A DNA stretch of 42,197 bases from Terrimicrobiaceae bacterium (GTDB lineage: Bacteria; Verrucomicrobiota; Verrucomicrobiia; Chthoniobacterales; Terrimicrobiaceae): positions 373,813-416,009 of the forward strand of contig JAGYIV010000012.1 of NCBI GenBank assembly GCA_018402345.1. The letters run 5' to 3'. Under the pieces are notes generated by a model. It saw only the letters and a list, made by a program, of their open reading frames with translations. It ran no database searches and had not been told where the DNA came from. The position numbers were made by a program, and so were the translations under genes. This document shows positions 34,996-42,197 of the stretch, in pieces. The number at the start of each line of letters is the position of its first letter. Within the stretch, counting starts at the first letter, position 1.

Positions 34996-36204
34996 ATGAA
35001 GCTGACCAAAAAGTCCAAATTTCCGCGCATGCGCTCTTCCGAGAAGGGGGTGGCTTTGATTGTGACCTTGGCAGTCCTCGTCCTTGCCACGATGGCCGCA
35101 GTCGCTTTTTTCTCCAGGGTGACCGGAAATCGCCTCGTCGAGGCCTCTCGTTCCAGTCAAATTCAATCTGAGCAACTGGTGCGCAGCGGGGTGGAGCATG
35201 TGATTGGGAAGTTTGTTTCAAACATCACTTCCACGAACAACTCGACAGCAATCACTGTGGGAAATTCGACAATTTACCGTCCGAAAACACAGAGGGATAT
35301 GATTCCCGCCCGTGATGTGAGTGGCTTGATTGCTACTGATGCCCAATTTACTAATCTCATCCTTCAGAGTCTGAATGGCACCAGCACATCCGACCCAGCC
35401 CCCAGTGGTCGAGCAATCACCATGACATCATGGAACGCGCCCATGCTTCTGGGTGGTGATGGATTTATAAACAATTCCACGGTTCCTACGTGGGTGTATT
35501 TGAATCGAGATGGATCGACAAGTTCGGTCCCCAGTGATGCCTCGATCGGACGCTTTGCCTACAACGCCTATAATCTTGGTGGGTTGCTTGATATCAATGC
35601 GTTCGGACACGGTGGGAATTTTTCAGCAACTGATGCGCAAACAAAGGGCACTCCCGCCTCGGCAGTCCTTGGTGCCTTGCCGGGCATCTCTGCGACCGCC
35701 ACCAAGTCCAATGACAGTATCTCATGGCCACCCACATGGAGGATTCCAGGAGATTGGGGGAATATGACTTATGATCCCGCAAGCGACTCTGCGGAACCCC
35801 TGAAATACTACATGAGCAGCGGGTGGAGAGTGCCGCTTTCCGAGAATGGCACGGCAACGCAGCGGTTTTTTGCTAACAGGCAGGACTTGATTCGTTATGC
35901 GCAAGCCAATCCATCAACATTTACGATCAACGGCACCCAAATTCCAGCACTGCAATACCTCACACATTGGTCGAGAGATATCGATCTTCCTACCCATGAA
36001 CCGCCTGCGGGGCGTCCAAAGGTTGTAAATGACCTCGCCGCCGGTGGGAATGATGCTTATGGGATGGATGACGCCCTCAATCCTTCGCTGCTCACTGTCA
36101 CGAAACTGGGCAACACGCCCTCGATCAAAAAGCGTTTCCCTCTCCCGACTCTCGATGGTATCGACCCCAGTGCCTCCCGCCGCTCCCAGCGCCAGTCCGG
36201 CTGA
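34996..36204 (+). CDS. Verru_Chthon cassette protein A-like, N-terminal part (frameshifted gene)
   Basis: 402 residues beginning MKLTKKSKFPRM, followed by a hydrophobic anchor (VALIVTLAVLVLATMAAVAFF), as in GspK-type proteins and cassette protein A. The rest is Asn/Thr/Ser-rich with SIGRFAYNAYNLGGLLDINAFG and YLTHWSRDIDLPTHEPPAGRP. Around 36136-36147 the frame goes wrong: here it reads KKRFPLPTLDGIDP and soon stops, while frame +2 continues as SRLSMV...ADLLKYFGLTWD. Restoring a CT pair to the CTCTC tract gives KRFPLSRLSM, one continuous gene of about 1140 residues. It would be a large surface or fibre-tip protein. A sequencing error, a real mutation and phase variation are all possible. Confidence 0.85.
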   Translation: MKLTKKSKFPRMRSSEKGVALIVTLAVLVLATMAAVAFFSRVTGNRLVEASRSSQIQSEQLVRSGVEHVIGKFVSNITSTNNSTAITVGNSTIYRPKTQRDMIPARDVSGLIATDAQFTNLILQSLNGTSTSDPAPSGRAITMTSWNAPMLLGGDGFINNSTVPTWVYLNRDGSTSSVPSDASIGRFAYNAYNLGGLLDINAFGHGGNFSATDAQTKGTPASAVLGALPGISATATKSNDSISWPPTWRIPGDWGNMTYDPASDSAEPLKYYMSSGWRVPLSENGTATQRFFANRQDLIRYAQANPSTFTINGTQIPALQYLTHWSRDIDLPTHEPPAGRPKVVNDLAAGGNDAYGMDDALNPSLLTVTKLGNTPSIKKRFPLPTLDGIDPSASRRSQRQSG

Positions 36205-38419
36205 TCTTCTTAAATACTTTGGGTTGACATGGGATTCGGGAAATAATCGGTGGGTCTATGATCACGGAGATTCTTCCGATATCCTTCCACTTTCTGACAT
36301 TCCCGCAGACCGTGAGCCGGATTTCTTCGAATTACTTAAAGCCGCCATTTCCGTTGGAAGTTTGGGTAAACAATTTGGAATTCCATTTCCTTCAGCCTAT
36401 TCCAGTTTAGGATTTCCTGCTCAAAAGGGTGGGACGGATGGATCAGTGAACTACCAGCTGATTCAAATCGCAGCCAATATTATTGATCAATATGATGCGG
36501 ATGGATACCCAACGCGTATTCTTTTTGATGGAAGGGAGTTTTATGGGGTTGAGGATTTGCCGCGGTTGCATCTGGCGCTAGATCGATCATTCCGTGTAGG
36601 CAATACGGCAATTCCATACCTAATTCCGCCGAATGACGCTCCTATATATCTTCAAGTATGGATGGTTCAACTTCAGCTTTGGAATCCACATAGCTTCAGT
36701 CCAACAGGAGGAATATCTCAACCAGATGCATTTCGCATAAGAGCAATATCACATACTAATGTCGGTGTTGAAGCGAACAGATTTTGGGATCCGATTACAA
36801 ACAACCAGACAACAACTTATTATTCAAATTTAAGCAATAGTGGAACTGGCGCAGCTATGATTGGTGGACCTAACTGCACTCAAGATATTAATTATGATGG
36901 TGATCAAAACATTTCGTTTATCCTCGGAAGCAACGCCCTCTTCCGTGAACCGACATATTTATCAAGGGTTGGGTATCCTTCAGGCAGTAATTCAAACGGC
37001 ACTCCAAATAATCCAGATATGTTGCCTTCTGACACAAATGCTCCGAATAAACCCGATACGATTGTAAGTGTATTTTTTAGACAAAATGCAGATGGTCCAG
37101 TATTAGATGCGAATCTGCCAACTGCTCAGACATTTCCAGCAAGGACAGAAGACGCTTTGGGGTTCGTCATTGGTTATATTCCAGGCCAATTGGGAGGTAT
37201 GTCTTGGGGTGGGTTTCATCGAGCAACTGGTGGTCCTTTATCTTTGGAGCTTCAATATTGGATTTCAGAAAAATGGTGGACGATTGATAGGCAGCAATTA
37301 GCATTATCCCCTAACTATAGAAATTTCGGTCAGGTTGCTTTTATGGCAAACAGAGTTGACCCGAGAACCGATCGCTGGGGTTCCTTTTATCTTGGTGCAC
37401 AGGCAAACGCAGACAATCAAATTCCCGATGCATTTTTAATCCCATTTCAATTTAGGAGCTTTTCTATTACAACAAACCCGCTGCCTAACTTATACAGAAA
37501 TCTAACTCTATACTCGACAAACACTCCTGCTGTCCGTTCTTTAATATCCCCTGGGTGGATAGTTAATGGAAACCAAGCAACAGTTAATTCAAATCTGGCA
37601 ACGGCGGCAATTGGTCGTTTGCAACGTAACTCTGAGGTATCCGATCCATTCCGCTACACGGATCCCGATGGGGTCCAGCGTCGCGGAATCGCGGCTTATG
37701 CCACTGACAATTCTTCCAGCGGCTGGCCAATGAATTCATCGAATACGACTTATAATCCAACATTTGATGAAAATAGCCGCCCCGTTGTTCTCAACCGCCC
37801 ATTTCGTTCAGTGTCTGAACTTGGAAATGTCTTCCGAGGGACTCCTTGGAGAAACTTGGATTTCATGACCCCGGAGAGCGGTGACCGCGTATTGCTTGAC
37901 CTGTTCACTCTTGAGGAAGCACCCGAGGATAATGTGGTCGGCGGTCGAGTGAATCTCAACTTGGTCTCCAAGCCTGTCTTGTCTGCCTTGATTCAGGGCG
38001 CCGGGATGGCTGATAGTGTCTCAACCATAAGCAACACCACGGCAAATGAAATGGCCGATGAATATTTGAGCTTTATCAGTGGCACTGAGTCTGGAGAAGG
38101 ATACCTGAAGGACAGGTCGGAAATTGTCGGGCGTTGGGTTAGCGGGACGAGTTATGCTGGCATCGGTCAGGAAATGGCCTTCAAATTATCCGATTCTCAA
38201 AAGCCAATTTATAGAAATCGACACTCAATCGTGGCATCTCTGGCGGATGTGGGCACGGTGCGCACATGGAATGTGTTGATCGATCTCATCGCGCAATCCG
38301 GATCGGTTGTGAACGGACAGTTCATTCCCCAAGGGGAATCGCGCATTTGGGAGTGTGTCTCAATCGATCGATTCACGGCGGAAATTGTGGCGAGGTCCAG
38401 TGAATCAGTCAGAAACTAA
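36155..38419 (+). CDS. Verru_Chthon cassette protein A-like, C-terminal part (frameshifted gene)
   Basis: 754 residues from the first in-frame ATG after the shift. The real joint is at about 36138-36145, and the open frame extends to 36029. It has FGLTWDSGNNRWVYDHGDSS, PDFFELLKAAISVGSLGK, IIDQYDADGYPTRILFDG, FRSVSELGNVFRGTPWRNLD and a cysteine/serine-rich C-terminus (RIWECVSIDRFTAEIVARSS). These wordings are what I expect for the second part of cassette protein A, and there is no start signal of its own, so it is probably not made separately. The stretch 36240-37630 is visibly more AT-rich than its surroundings. The last 14 codons overlap the front of the next open frame. Confidence 0.8.
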   Translation: MVSTPVPPAAPSASPADLLKYFGLTWDSGNNRWVYDHGDSSDILPLSDIPADREPDFFELLKAAISVGSLGKQFGIPFPSAYSSLGFPAQKGGTDGSVNYQLIQIAANIIDQYDADGYPTRILFDGREFYGVEDLPRLHLALDRSFRVGNTAIPYLIPPNDAPIYLQVWMVQLQLWNPHSFSPTGGISQPDAFRIRAISHTNVGVEANRFWDPITNNQTTTYYSNLSNSGTGAAMIGGPNCTQDINYDGDQNISFILGSNALFREPTYLSRVGYPSGSNSNGTPNNPDMLPSDTNAPNKPDTIVSVFFRQNADGPVLDANLPTAQTFPARTEDALGFVIGYIPGQLGGMSWGGFHRATGGPLSLELQYWISEKWWTIDRQQLALSPNYRNFGQVAFMANRVDPRTDRWGSFYLGAQANADNQIPDAFLIPFQFRSFSITTNPLPNLYRNLTLYSTNTPAVRSLISPGWIVNGNQATVNSNLATAAIGRLQRNSEVSDPFRYTDPDGVQRRGIAAYATDNSSSGWPMNSSNTTYNPTFDENSRPVVLNRPFRSVSELGNVFRGTPWRNLDFMTPESGDRVLLDLFTLEEAPEDNVVGGRVNLNLVSKPVLSALIQGAGMADSVSTISNTTANEMADEYLSFISGTESGEGYLKDRSEIVGRWVSGTSYAGIGQEMAFKLSDSQKPIYRNRHSIVASLADVGTVRTWNVLIDLIAQSGSVVNGQFIPQGESRIWECVSIDRFTAEIVARSSESVRN

Positions 38420-38432
38420 AAATTTTAGTAAA

Positions 38433-39242
38433 ATGAAAAAAATATTTATTTTTCAAATTTTTGCGATATTCATATTCAATCCATTTTCCTTTGCAATTAC
38501 AGCGCAACCCATAAACGAGTTGCGTGCTCCGGAAAAATCACAATGGACAGTCACGGTGTCACGAAAAGAATTCCCAACTGCTGGAAATCAAAAAAACGCC
38601 AAGTCACAAAACAAGGCAGATGAAAATTCGCAGCTAATAACAAATGAAATTTTAAAATCAATTGTTTCGAAAGAAAAAGAAATCTACCGGGTTGTAAACT
38701 ATTACAATAACCAAACCCAGGAGGAATGGTGGATATCTCATAAATATCAATTTGTGAAGTTGCTAAACAACGACAAGATCATTAGCCTTTTATCCTCTCA
38801 AAACCGCGCTTGGAATCTGGAAGAGAGTGATTTTCCTGAACTTTACTGGGTAAAAGGGCAGACTCCTCAACTTGAAGAAGTTGATGGCAGAAATGTTCTC
38901 GTCATCAAGATGGATGCTTCAAAAAAGCCGTTGACCAATCGAGAGGCGCGCGATCTTGAAGAAATGAGGCGGTCTGCGGGCCAATCCGGTGAAATCCTGC
39001 CTCCGCCTCGGAAAGCAAATTCAGGCACTCTCGTGCTGTATCTTGATCCAGCGACAGGATTGCCGATCCGGTTTGAGGATGTGGATCGCATTTATAGTTA
39101 TACATTTGGTTCAATAAAAAATCTATCAGATCAAATGCCGGAAGACTTTAAAAAAGAAATCGCTGCTTTTGAGGGAAGGGTGGCTGAAATCATTCGACCT
39201 GCCAGCAAACCCAAAGTCCGCAATCCCCAAAAACAGCCGTAG
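38433..39242 (+). CDS. Secreted protein of unknown function at the end of the pseudopilin cassette
   Basis: ATG 38433 gives 269 residues with a signal peptide (MKKIFIFQIFAIFIFNPFSF). An upstream frame reaching 38355 overlaps the previous gene and is not needed. The mature part is charged and rich in Lys, Asn and Gln, with EEWWISHKYQFVKLLNNDKI, VDGRNVLVIKMDAS and SGTLVLYLDPATGLPIRF. The last two look like parts of a beta-sheet fold. No family recognised. It follows cassette protein A by 13 bases and closes the cluster. The sequence is AT-rich compared with the sugar-metabolism genes. Confidence 0.75.
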   Translation: MKKIFIFQIFAIFIFNPFSFAITAQPINELRAPEKSQWTVTVSRKEFPTAGNQKNAKSQNKADENSQLITNEILKSIVSKEKEIYRVVNYYNNQTQEEWWISHKYQFVKLLNNDKIISLLSSQNRAWNLEESDFPELYWVKGQTPQLEEVDGRNVLVIKMDASKKPLTNREARDLEEMRRSAGQSGEILPPPRKANSGTLVLYLDPATGLPIRFEDVDRIYSYTFGSIKNLSDQMPEDFKKEIAAFEGRVAEIIRPASKPKVRNPQKQP

Positions 39243-39248
39243 TTTTAT

Positions 39249-39262
39249 TGCAAATATTTGCC
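39249..39262. promoter_or_regulatory. Putative operator TRCAAW-N2-WTTGYA, site 8
   Basis: TGCAAA-TA-TTTGCC has one mismatch at the last position. It lies 124 bases before the ATG of the GH42 remnant at 39387, suggesting that gene belonged to the same regulon. Confidence 0.55.
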
Positions 39263-39386
39263 CTCTCTGTGCCCTTTGACTCAGTCGCTCCCGCTCCTTC
39301 GTCCTTCGGGCCAACCTTCGGTTGCTCTTCCTTGCGCCTGCCCAGGCGCGCGGTTGTGAATTCTGTGGTCAATCCGAGATTTTGAC
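39263..39386. other. Intergenic region with relic dispersed repeat and a perfect hairpin
   Basis: CTCTCTGTGCCCTTTG at 39264-39279 and GTGAATTCTGTGGTCAAT near 39356 resemble the two ends of the CACAGAGG-type repeat (compare 16471), here separated by about 75 bases. Between them are CCTTCGG twice and a perfect stem-loop, GCGCCTG-CC-CAGGCGC at 39334-39349. No T tract follows, so it is not a standard terminator. Confidence 0.4.
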
Positions 39387-39671
39387 ATGAAAAAACTACC
39401 CAAGGGCTTCCTGCACGGGGCCGATTACAATCCCGACCAATGGCTGGCTGGATGAGGTTTTCGAGCGGCTGCATGCCGCCGGTCAGAGCGTGATCTTGGC
39501 CACGCCGGGCGGGGCGCGTCCGGCGTGGATGGCGCAGAAGTATCCCGAGGTGCTGCGGGTGGGGAAAAACCGGGTGAGGAATCTTTTTGGTCACCGCGAC
39601 AACGATTGCCTGACCTCGCCGGTATTCCGCGAAAAATGCGGGAACATCAATGCCCACCCCGCCGCTTCCCT
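39387..39671 (+). pseudogene. Truncated GH42 beta-galactosidase remnant
   Basis: The first 22 residues (MKKLPKGFLHGADYNPDQWLAG) match the start of GH42 beta-galactosidases, then a stop follows. A different frame from 39445 continues as WLDEVFERLHAAGQSVILA, TPGGARPAWMAQKYPEVL, LFGHRDNDCLTSPVFREKC. This is the same family but about 50 residues further on, so an internal deletion occurred at a TGGC/TGGC tandem (39441-39451). The right part is then cut at 39671 by the IS66 element, whose terminal GTAA supplies the stop. The original enzyme would release galactose. Any remaining 3' part would lie beyond 42197. Confidence 0.85.
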
Positions 39672-39760
39672 GTAAGCGTTGCACCAAGCACCCCCTTTGA
39701 TTGTGTGGGGTGAGGTGTAAATGTCGTTGGCCTGTGCCACGACATCTCCAGTATCTGCAG

Positions 39761-41314
39761 TCAGGCAGCTTTTGGAAGTTTCCCGCTGCGGGCCTCGGCC
39801 CATCTGGCGGGCGTGAACTGGGGGATCTGTTGATTGGTTGCTCCGGGCAGGCGGGTGAGGACATCGCGCAGGTAGGCTTGGGGGTCGATGCCCCGGCGGC
39901 GGCAACTTTCGATCAGTGTGTAGATGATCGCGCTGCGTTGCCCGGTGTTGGCGTCGCCGATGAACAGCCAGTTCTTCTTGCCGATCGCTGTGGGGCGAAT
40001 GGCGTTTTCCACAAGGTTGTTGTCGATCTCGATCAAGCCGCTGTCGGCGTAACGGGTAAGTTCCTTCCAGTTCTCGAGTGTGTAGGCGATGGCTTTGGCG
40101 AAGCTGCTTTGCGGAAGGTGGAGCCCGCTGGCAGCCAGGCGTTCCAGGGCACGCTTGATCCGAGCGAGGATTGGCCGACTCTGCGTGGATCGAACGACCG
40201 CGCGCAGGGCTGGTCCGGCTTTTTGTTCCCTCAGCCCTCTCTCGATGGCGTAGAGGTGCCCGATTTGCCTCAGGATCCAATCACTGCGCAGCGGCACATG
40301 GGCGCGGGCGTCGTAAAAGTGCCGCCGCGCATGGGCCCAGCATCCGGCCAACTCGATGCCGCTGCGTTTGCCTGCGAAGCTCGCATAGGCGGCGTAGGCG
40401 TCGCATTGAAGGATGCCGCTGAAGTCGACTGGGATGATGTTCTCCAAGCAGGCGGCCGCGCGGCTCGTTTGCCAATGAAAGATCGTGTCGCCTCCGGGCG
40501 AATGGGCCGTCCAAAAGTAGCCTTGGCGCGTTTTTCCGTTGCCGGGGTCGAGATACTCGATCGGCGTTTCATCGACCTGAATGTAACCGCTCTGCAGGAC
40601 TTCGCCTTGGAGATGCCGGTAAACCGGCTCGAGCCAAAAGGCGACCAGTTCCATCCACCGTGCCAGCGTCGAGCGCGGAAGGGCGATCCCGTGGCGGGAG
40701 CGCAGGATCGATTCCTGCCGGTAGAGTGGAAGATGATCGCAGTATTTGGCCACGGCGATGCTGGCCAGAAGGCCGGGGGCGGCGATGCAGCGTTCCTGCG
40801 GCAATGCGGGAAGTGGCGCGATGACCGGCGCGGCGTCCTTATTTTGGCGCGAGACATATTTGGGCCGAATGATCACGCGGCGGACGTAGCGGGCGGGTTC
40901 GCAGTCGAGCAACTCGGTGCGCTCCTCGCCGATGCGGCGCCATTGTTCAGGCTCGGCGGCGACCTCCTCGGGCTCGAGGATTTCCTCGACGACGGGCAGA
41001 TGCTCAGGAACCCGCTCGCGGCGTTCACGCTTGGCGCGCGGCTTGGCAGGGACGGCCTCCCCCTCAAGAAGGAGGGAGGCCTCGCCTTTTCCCGCCGCTT
41101 GGGCTTCCTCTTGCAGGCTCAACATCAACTCCAACTGGCCGGGATGAAGCTTCTCGCTCGAAGACCCGAACATCCGGCGCAAAATAAAGTCCACTTTTTC
41201 GCGCAGAAGCCTGTTCTCCTGCTCAAGGCGTTTGTTCTCGGTCTCGAGGCGCTCGAGTTTTTCCATCAGGCGCTGGACGTCCTCGAAGGGGATGTTTTTG
41301 CCGGGTTGGTTCAT
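39761..41314 (-). CDS. tnpC: IS66 transposase TnpC
   Basis: This 517-aa DDE transposase starts at ATG 41314. An N-terminal leucine-zipper-like coiled coil (about 10-45; LMEKLERLETENKRLEQENR) is followed by FGSSSEKLHPGQL. Next come a basic/proline linker and a central zinc-finger-like region. The catalytic core has the first Asp in SGYIQVDETPIEYLDPG, an Asp in CDAYAAYASF and the Glu in IDNNLVENAIRP. The C-terminal segment has WLFIGDANTGQRSAIIYTLI. It is complete and looks functional. The 48-base gap before it, after tnpB, is typical of IS66. Confidence 0.97.
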   Translation of the reverse strand: MNQPGKNIPFEDVQRLMEKLERLETENKRLEQENRLLREKVDFILRRMFGSSSEKLHPGQLELMLSLQEEAQAAGKGEASLLLEGEAVPAKPRAKRERRERVPEHLPVVEEILEPEEVAAEPEQWRRIGEERTELLDCEPARYVRRVIIRPKYVSRQNKDAAPVIAPLPALPQERCIAAPGLLASIAVAKYCDHLPLYRQESILRSRHGIALPRSTLARWMELVAFWLEPVYRHLQGEVLQSGYIQVDETPIEYLDPGNGKTRQGYFWTAHSPGGDTIFHWQTSRAAACLENIIPVDFSGILQCDAYAAYASFAGKRSGIELAGCWAHARRHFYDARAHVPLRSDWILRQIGHLYAIERGLREQKAGPALRAVVRSTQSRPILARIKRALERLAASGLHLPQSSFAKAIAYTLENWKELTRYADSGLIEIDNNLVENAIRPTAIGKKNWLFIGDANTGQRSAIIYTLIESCRRRGIDPQAYLRDVLTRLPGATNQQIPQFTPARWAEARSGKLPKAA

Positions 41315-41362
41315 TCAATATAATACACAGCACATTGCATGCCAACATGATGATGCATTCAC

Positions 41363-41716
41363 TCACTCCCCGCGCTCATACCACGGACGCAGCTTCGCTC
41401 CCCGCAAATCCACCCCGTCGGTGAGCATCGCCAGCGCCTCGGGCCGTAGCACAAGCTTCCTCTTGCCTTCCGTATCTTTCGGCCACGAAAAAGTGCCCTT
41501 CTCGAGCCGCTTGGTCATCACCCACAGGCCAGAGCCATCCCAGTAGAGCAACTTCAAGCGCGTGCGGCGGCGGTTGCCGAACACAAAGAGCGCTCCACTT
41601 TTCAACTCCTCCTTCAGATCGGTGTGCACCAATCCCGCGAGCCCCTCGAACCCCTTGCGCATGTCGCAGGCCTCGAGCGCCACGAACACCCTGAGCGATC
41701 CAGGAAAACTTAGCAC
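41363..41716 (-). CDS. tnpB: IS66 accessory protein TnpB
   Basis: 117 residues from GTG 41716, which overlaps the tnpA stop by 7 bases. The family signature is SLRVFVALEACDMRKGFEGL then GALFVFGNRRRTRLKLLYWD and GLWVMTKRLEKGTFSWP. Length matches the normal 115-120 residues of TnpB. A longer frame to 41809 exists but lies inside tnpA and has no family character. It is needed with TnpA for IS66 transposition, with an unclear molecular role. Confidence 0.95.
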   Translation of the reverse strand: MLSFPGSLRVFVALEACDMRKGFEGLAGLVHTDLKEELKSGALFVFGNRRRTRLKLLYWDGSGLWVMTKRLEKGTFSWPKDTEGKRKLVLRPEALAMLTDGVDLRGAKLRPWYERGE

Positions 41717-42138
41717 CCCGCGCCCTCCAGTTCGCGGAGCAAGGCCGCCGCCAAGCGCGCCTGCCCTTCCGTGGCAATCCGCAGCCGCGCGCAGCGCCAT
41801 TCCACACAAAGCGGCCCGGGTTCATCGGCGGGTGCCACGGCCCCGCCTTCTACCACTGCCTCAATCCAGCGCACCGCGTCGGCGCTCTTGGCCGAACTCG
41901 GCGGCGCGTTTTCCCCGCGCCGCCGCCTCACCGCCTGAATCCAACTGCAAAACGTCGAATAGTTGATTCCGTGGTGACGTGCAAACCGCGCCGCACTCAT
42001 GCCCGCCCGCTCAAAGGCCTCAACAATCGCCTCCCGCTTTTCCAAAGGCGTGCGAACACGCCCCAGAGTGTCTTGCTTGAGAAGCTCGCCGCCCGGCGAA
42101 CCCACAGTGATTTCAGTTCCTGCTTTTGTTGGTGTCAT
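41710..42138 (-). CDS. tnpA: IS66 accessory protein TnpA
   Basis: 142 residues from ATG 42138. The N-terminal half contains a helix-turn-helix of the transposase-8/IS66 OrfA type (RVRTPLEKREAIVEAFERAG, SAARFARHHGINYSTFCSWI). The C-terminal half is the IS66 OrfA tail with CVEWRCARLRIATEG. It probably binds the ends of the element. It is first in the tnpABC operon and overlaps tnpB by 7 bases. Confidence 0.93.
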   Translation of the reverse strand: MTPTKAGTEITVGSPGGELLKQDTLGRVRTPLEKREAIVEAFERAGMSAARFARHHGINYSTFCSWIQAVRRRRGENAPPSSAKSADAVRWIEAVVEGGAVAPADEPGPLCVEWRCARLRIATEGQARLAAALLRELEGAGC

Positions 42139-42197
42139 CGCCCAACCCTACGACACCTACAGCTTCTCCAATAGTGGCGCTACGCGCACCGCTTACG

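Larger units (their letters stand above)
39672..42196 (-). mobile_element. Complete IS66-family insertion sequence
   Basis: The ends are imperfect inverted repeats: GTAAGCGTTGCACC at the left (39672) and, read from the right end inward, GTAAGCGGTGCGCG (from 42196). About 16 of 21 positions agree. Three genes on the minus strand follow the IS66 order tnpA, tnpB, tnpC. The eight bases to the left (GCTTCCCT, 39664-39671) would be the target duplication. Only one base on the right (G, 42197) is visible, and it agrees. Length is about 2525 bases, normal for the family. It interrupts the GH42 remnant. Confidence 0.93.

Noticed and set aside
39701-41323. 540-aa plus-strand open frame
   Set aside because: It is antisense to the IS66 transposase, which has clear family motifs.
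41318-41355. TGCAT-rich stretch between tnpB and tnpC as a further operator
   Set aside because: The half-sites do not fit TRCAAW-N2-WTTGYA and it lies within the IS element.

Overview
The window looks like part of a chromosome from a polysaccharide-degrading member of the Verrucomicrobiota. The evidence is a four-gene pseudopilin cluster matching the layout of the Verru_Chthon cassette (proteins D, B, C, A), a giant autotransporter-type beta-strand-repeat protein with a PEP-CTERM-like tail, six formylglycine-type sulfatases, several glycoside hydrolases of rare families, and moderately high GC coding sequence. No rRNA, tRNA or CRISPR array was seen.

Layout. 1-2195: a partial unknown gene (minus strand) and a divergent NtrC-type response regulator. 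2196-25067: a large sugar-degradation island with a 755-aa unknown (possible TIM-barrel) protein, six sulfatases, a GH95-like alpha-fucosidase beside a divergent AraC-type regulator, an SGNH hydrolase, two alpha/alpha-barrel GH63-like proteins, an alpha/beta-hydrolase esterase, and an exported aldose 1-epimerase. In the middle sits an unrelated unit (21147-22111): a PaaX-family (Cas2-fold) gene bracketed by copies of a 38-bp palindromic repeat. 25184-31244: a small secreted protein and the 1837-aa repeat protein. 31385-32857 (minus): acetyl-xylan-esterase-like and L-rhamnose mutarotase-like genes. 32978-39242: the pseudopilin cassette, whose largest gene is split by an apparent 2-bp CT slippage. 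39387-42196: a broken GH42 beta-galactosidase remnant, interrupted by a complete IS66-family element.

How it fits together. Secreted sulfatases, esterases and exo-glycosidases would strip sulfate, acyl groups and fucose/rhamnose/galactose-type sugars from a sulfated polysaccharide; the mutarotases would condition the released sugars. Almost every transcription unit of this programme is preceded by one palindrome, TRCAAW-N2-WTTGYA (eight sites found), so the window appears to hold a regulon with a single, unidentified regulator.

The two most unusual signals are (i) the dispersed 38-bp palindrome family, always just downstream of stop codons, with asymmetric copies in direct orientation on both sides of the PaaX/Cas2-like gene, and (ii) the shared operator. 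Other genome dynamics are also visible: a gene-conversion tract between two sulfatases, two internally deleted glycoside hydrolase genes, and the IS66 insertion.
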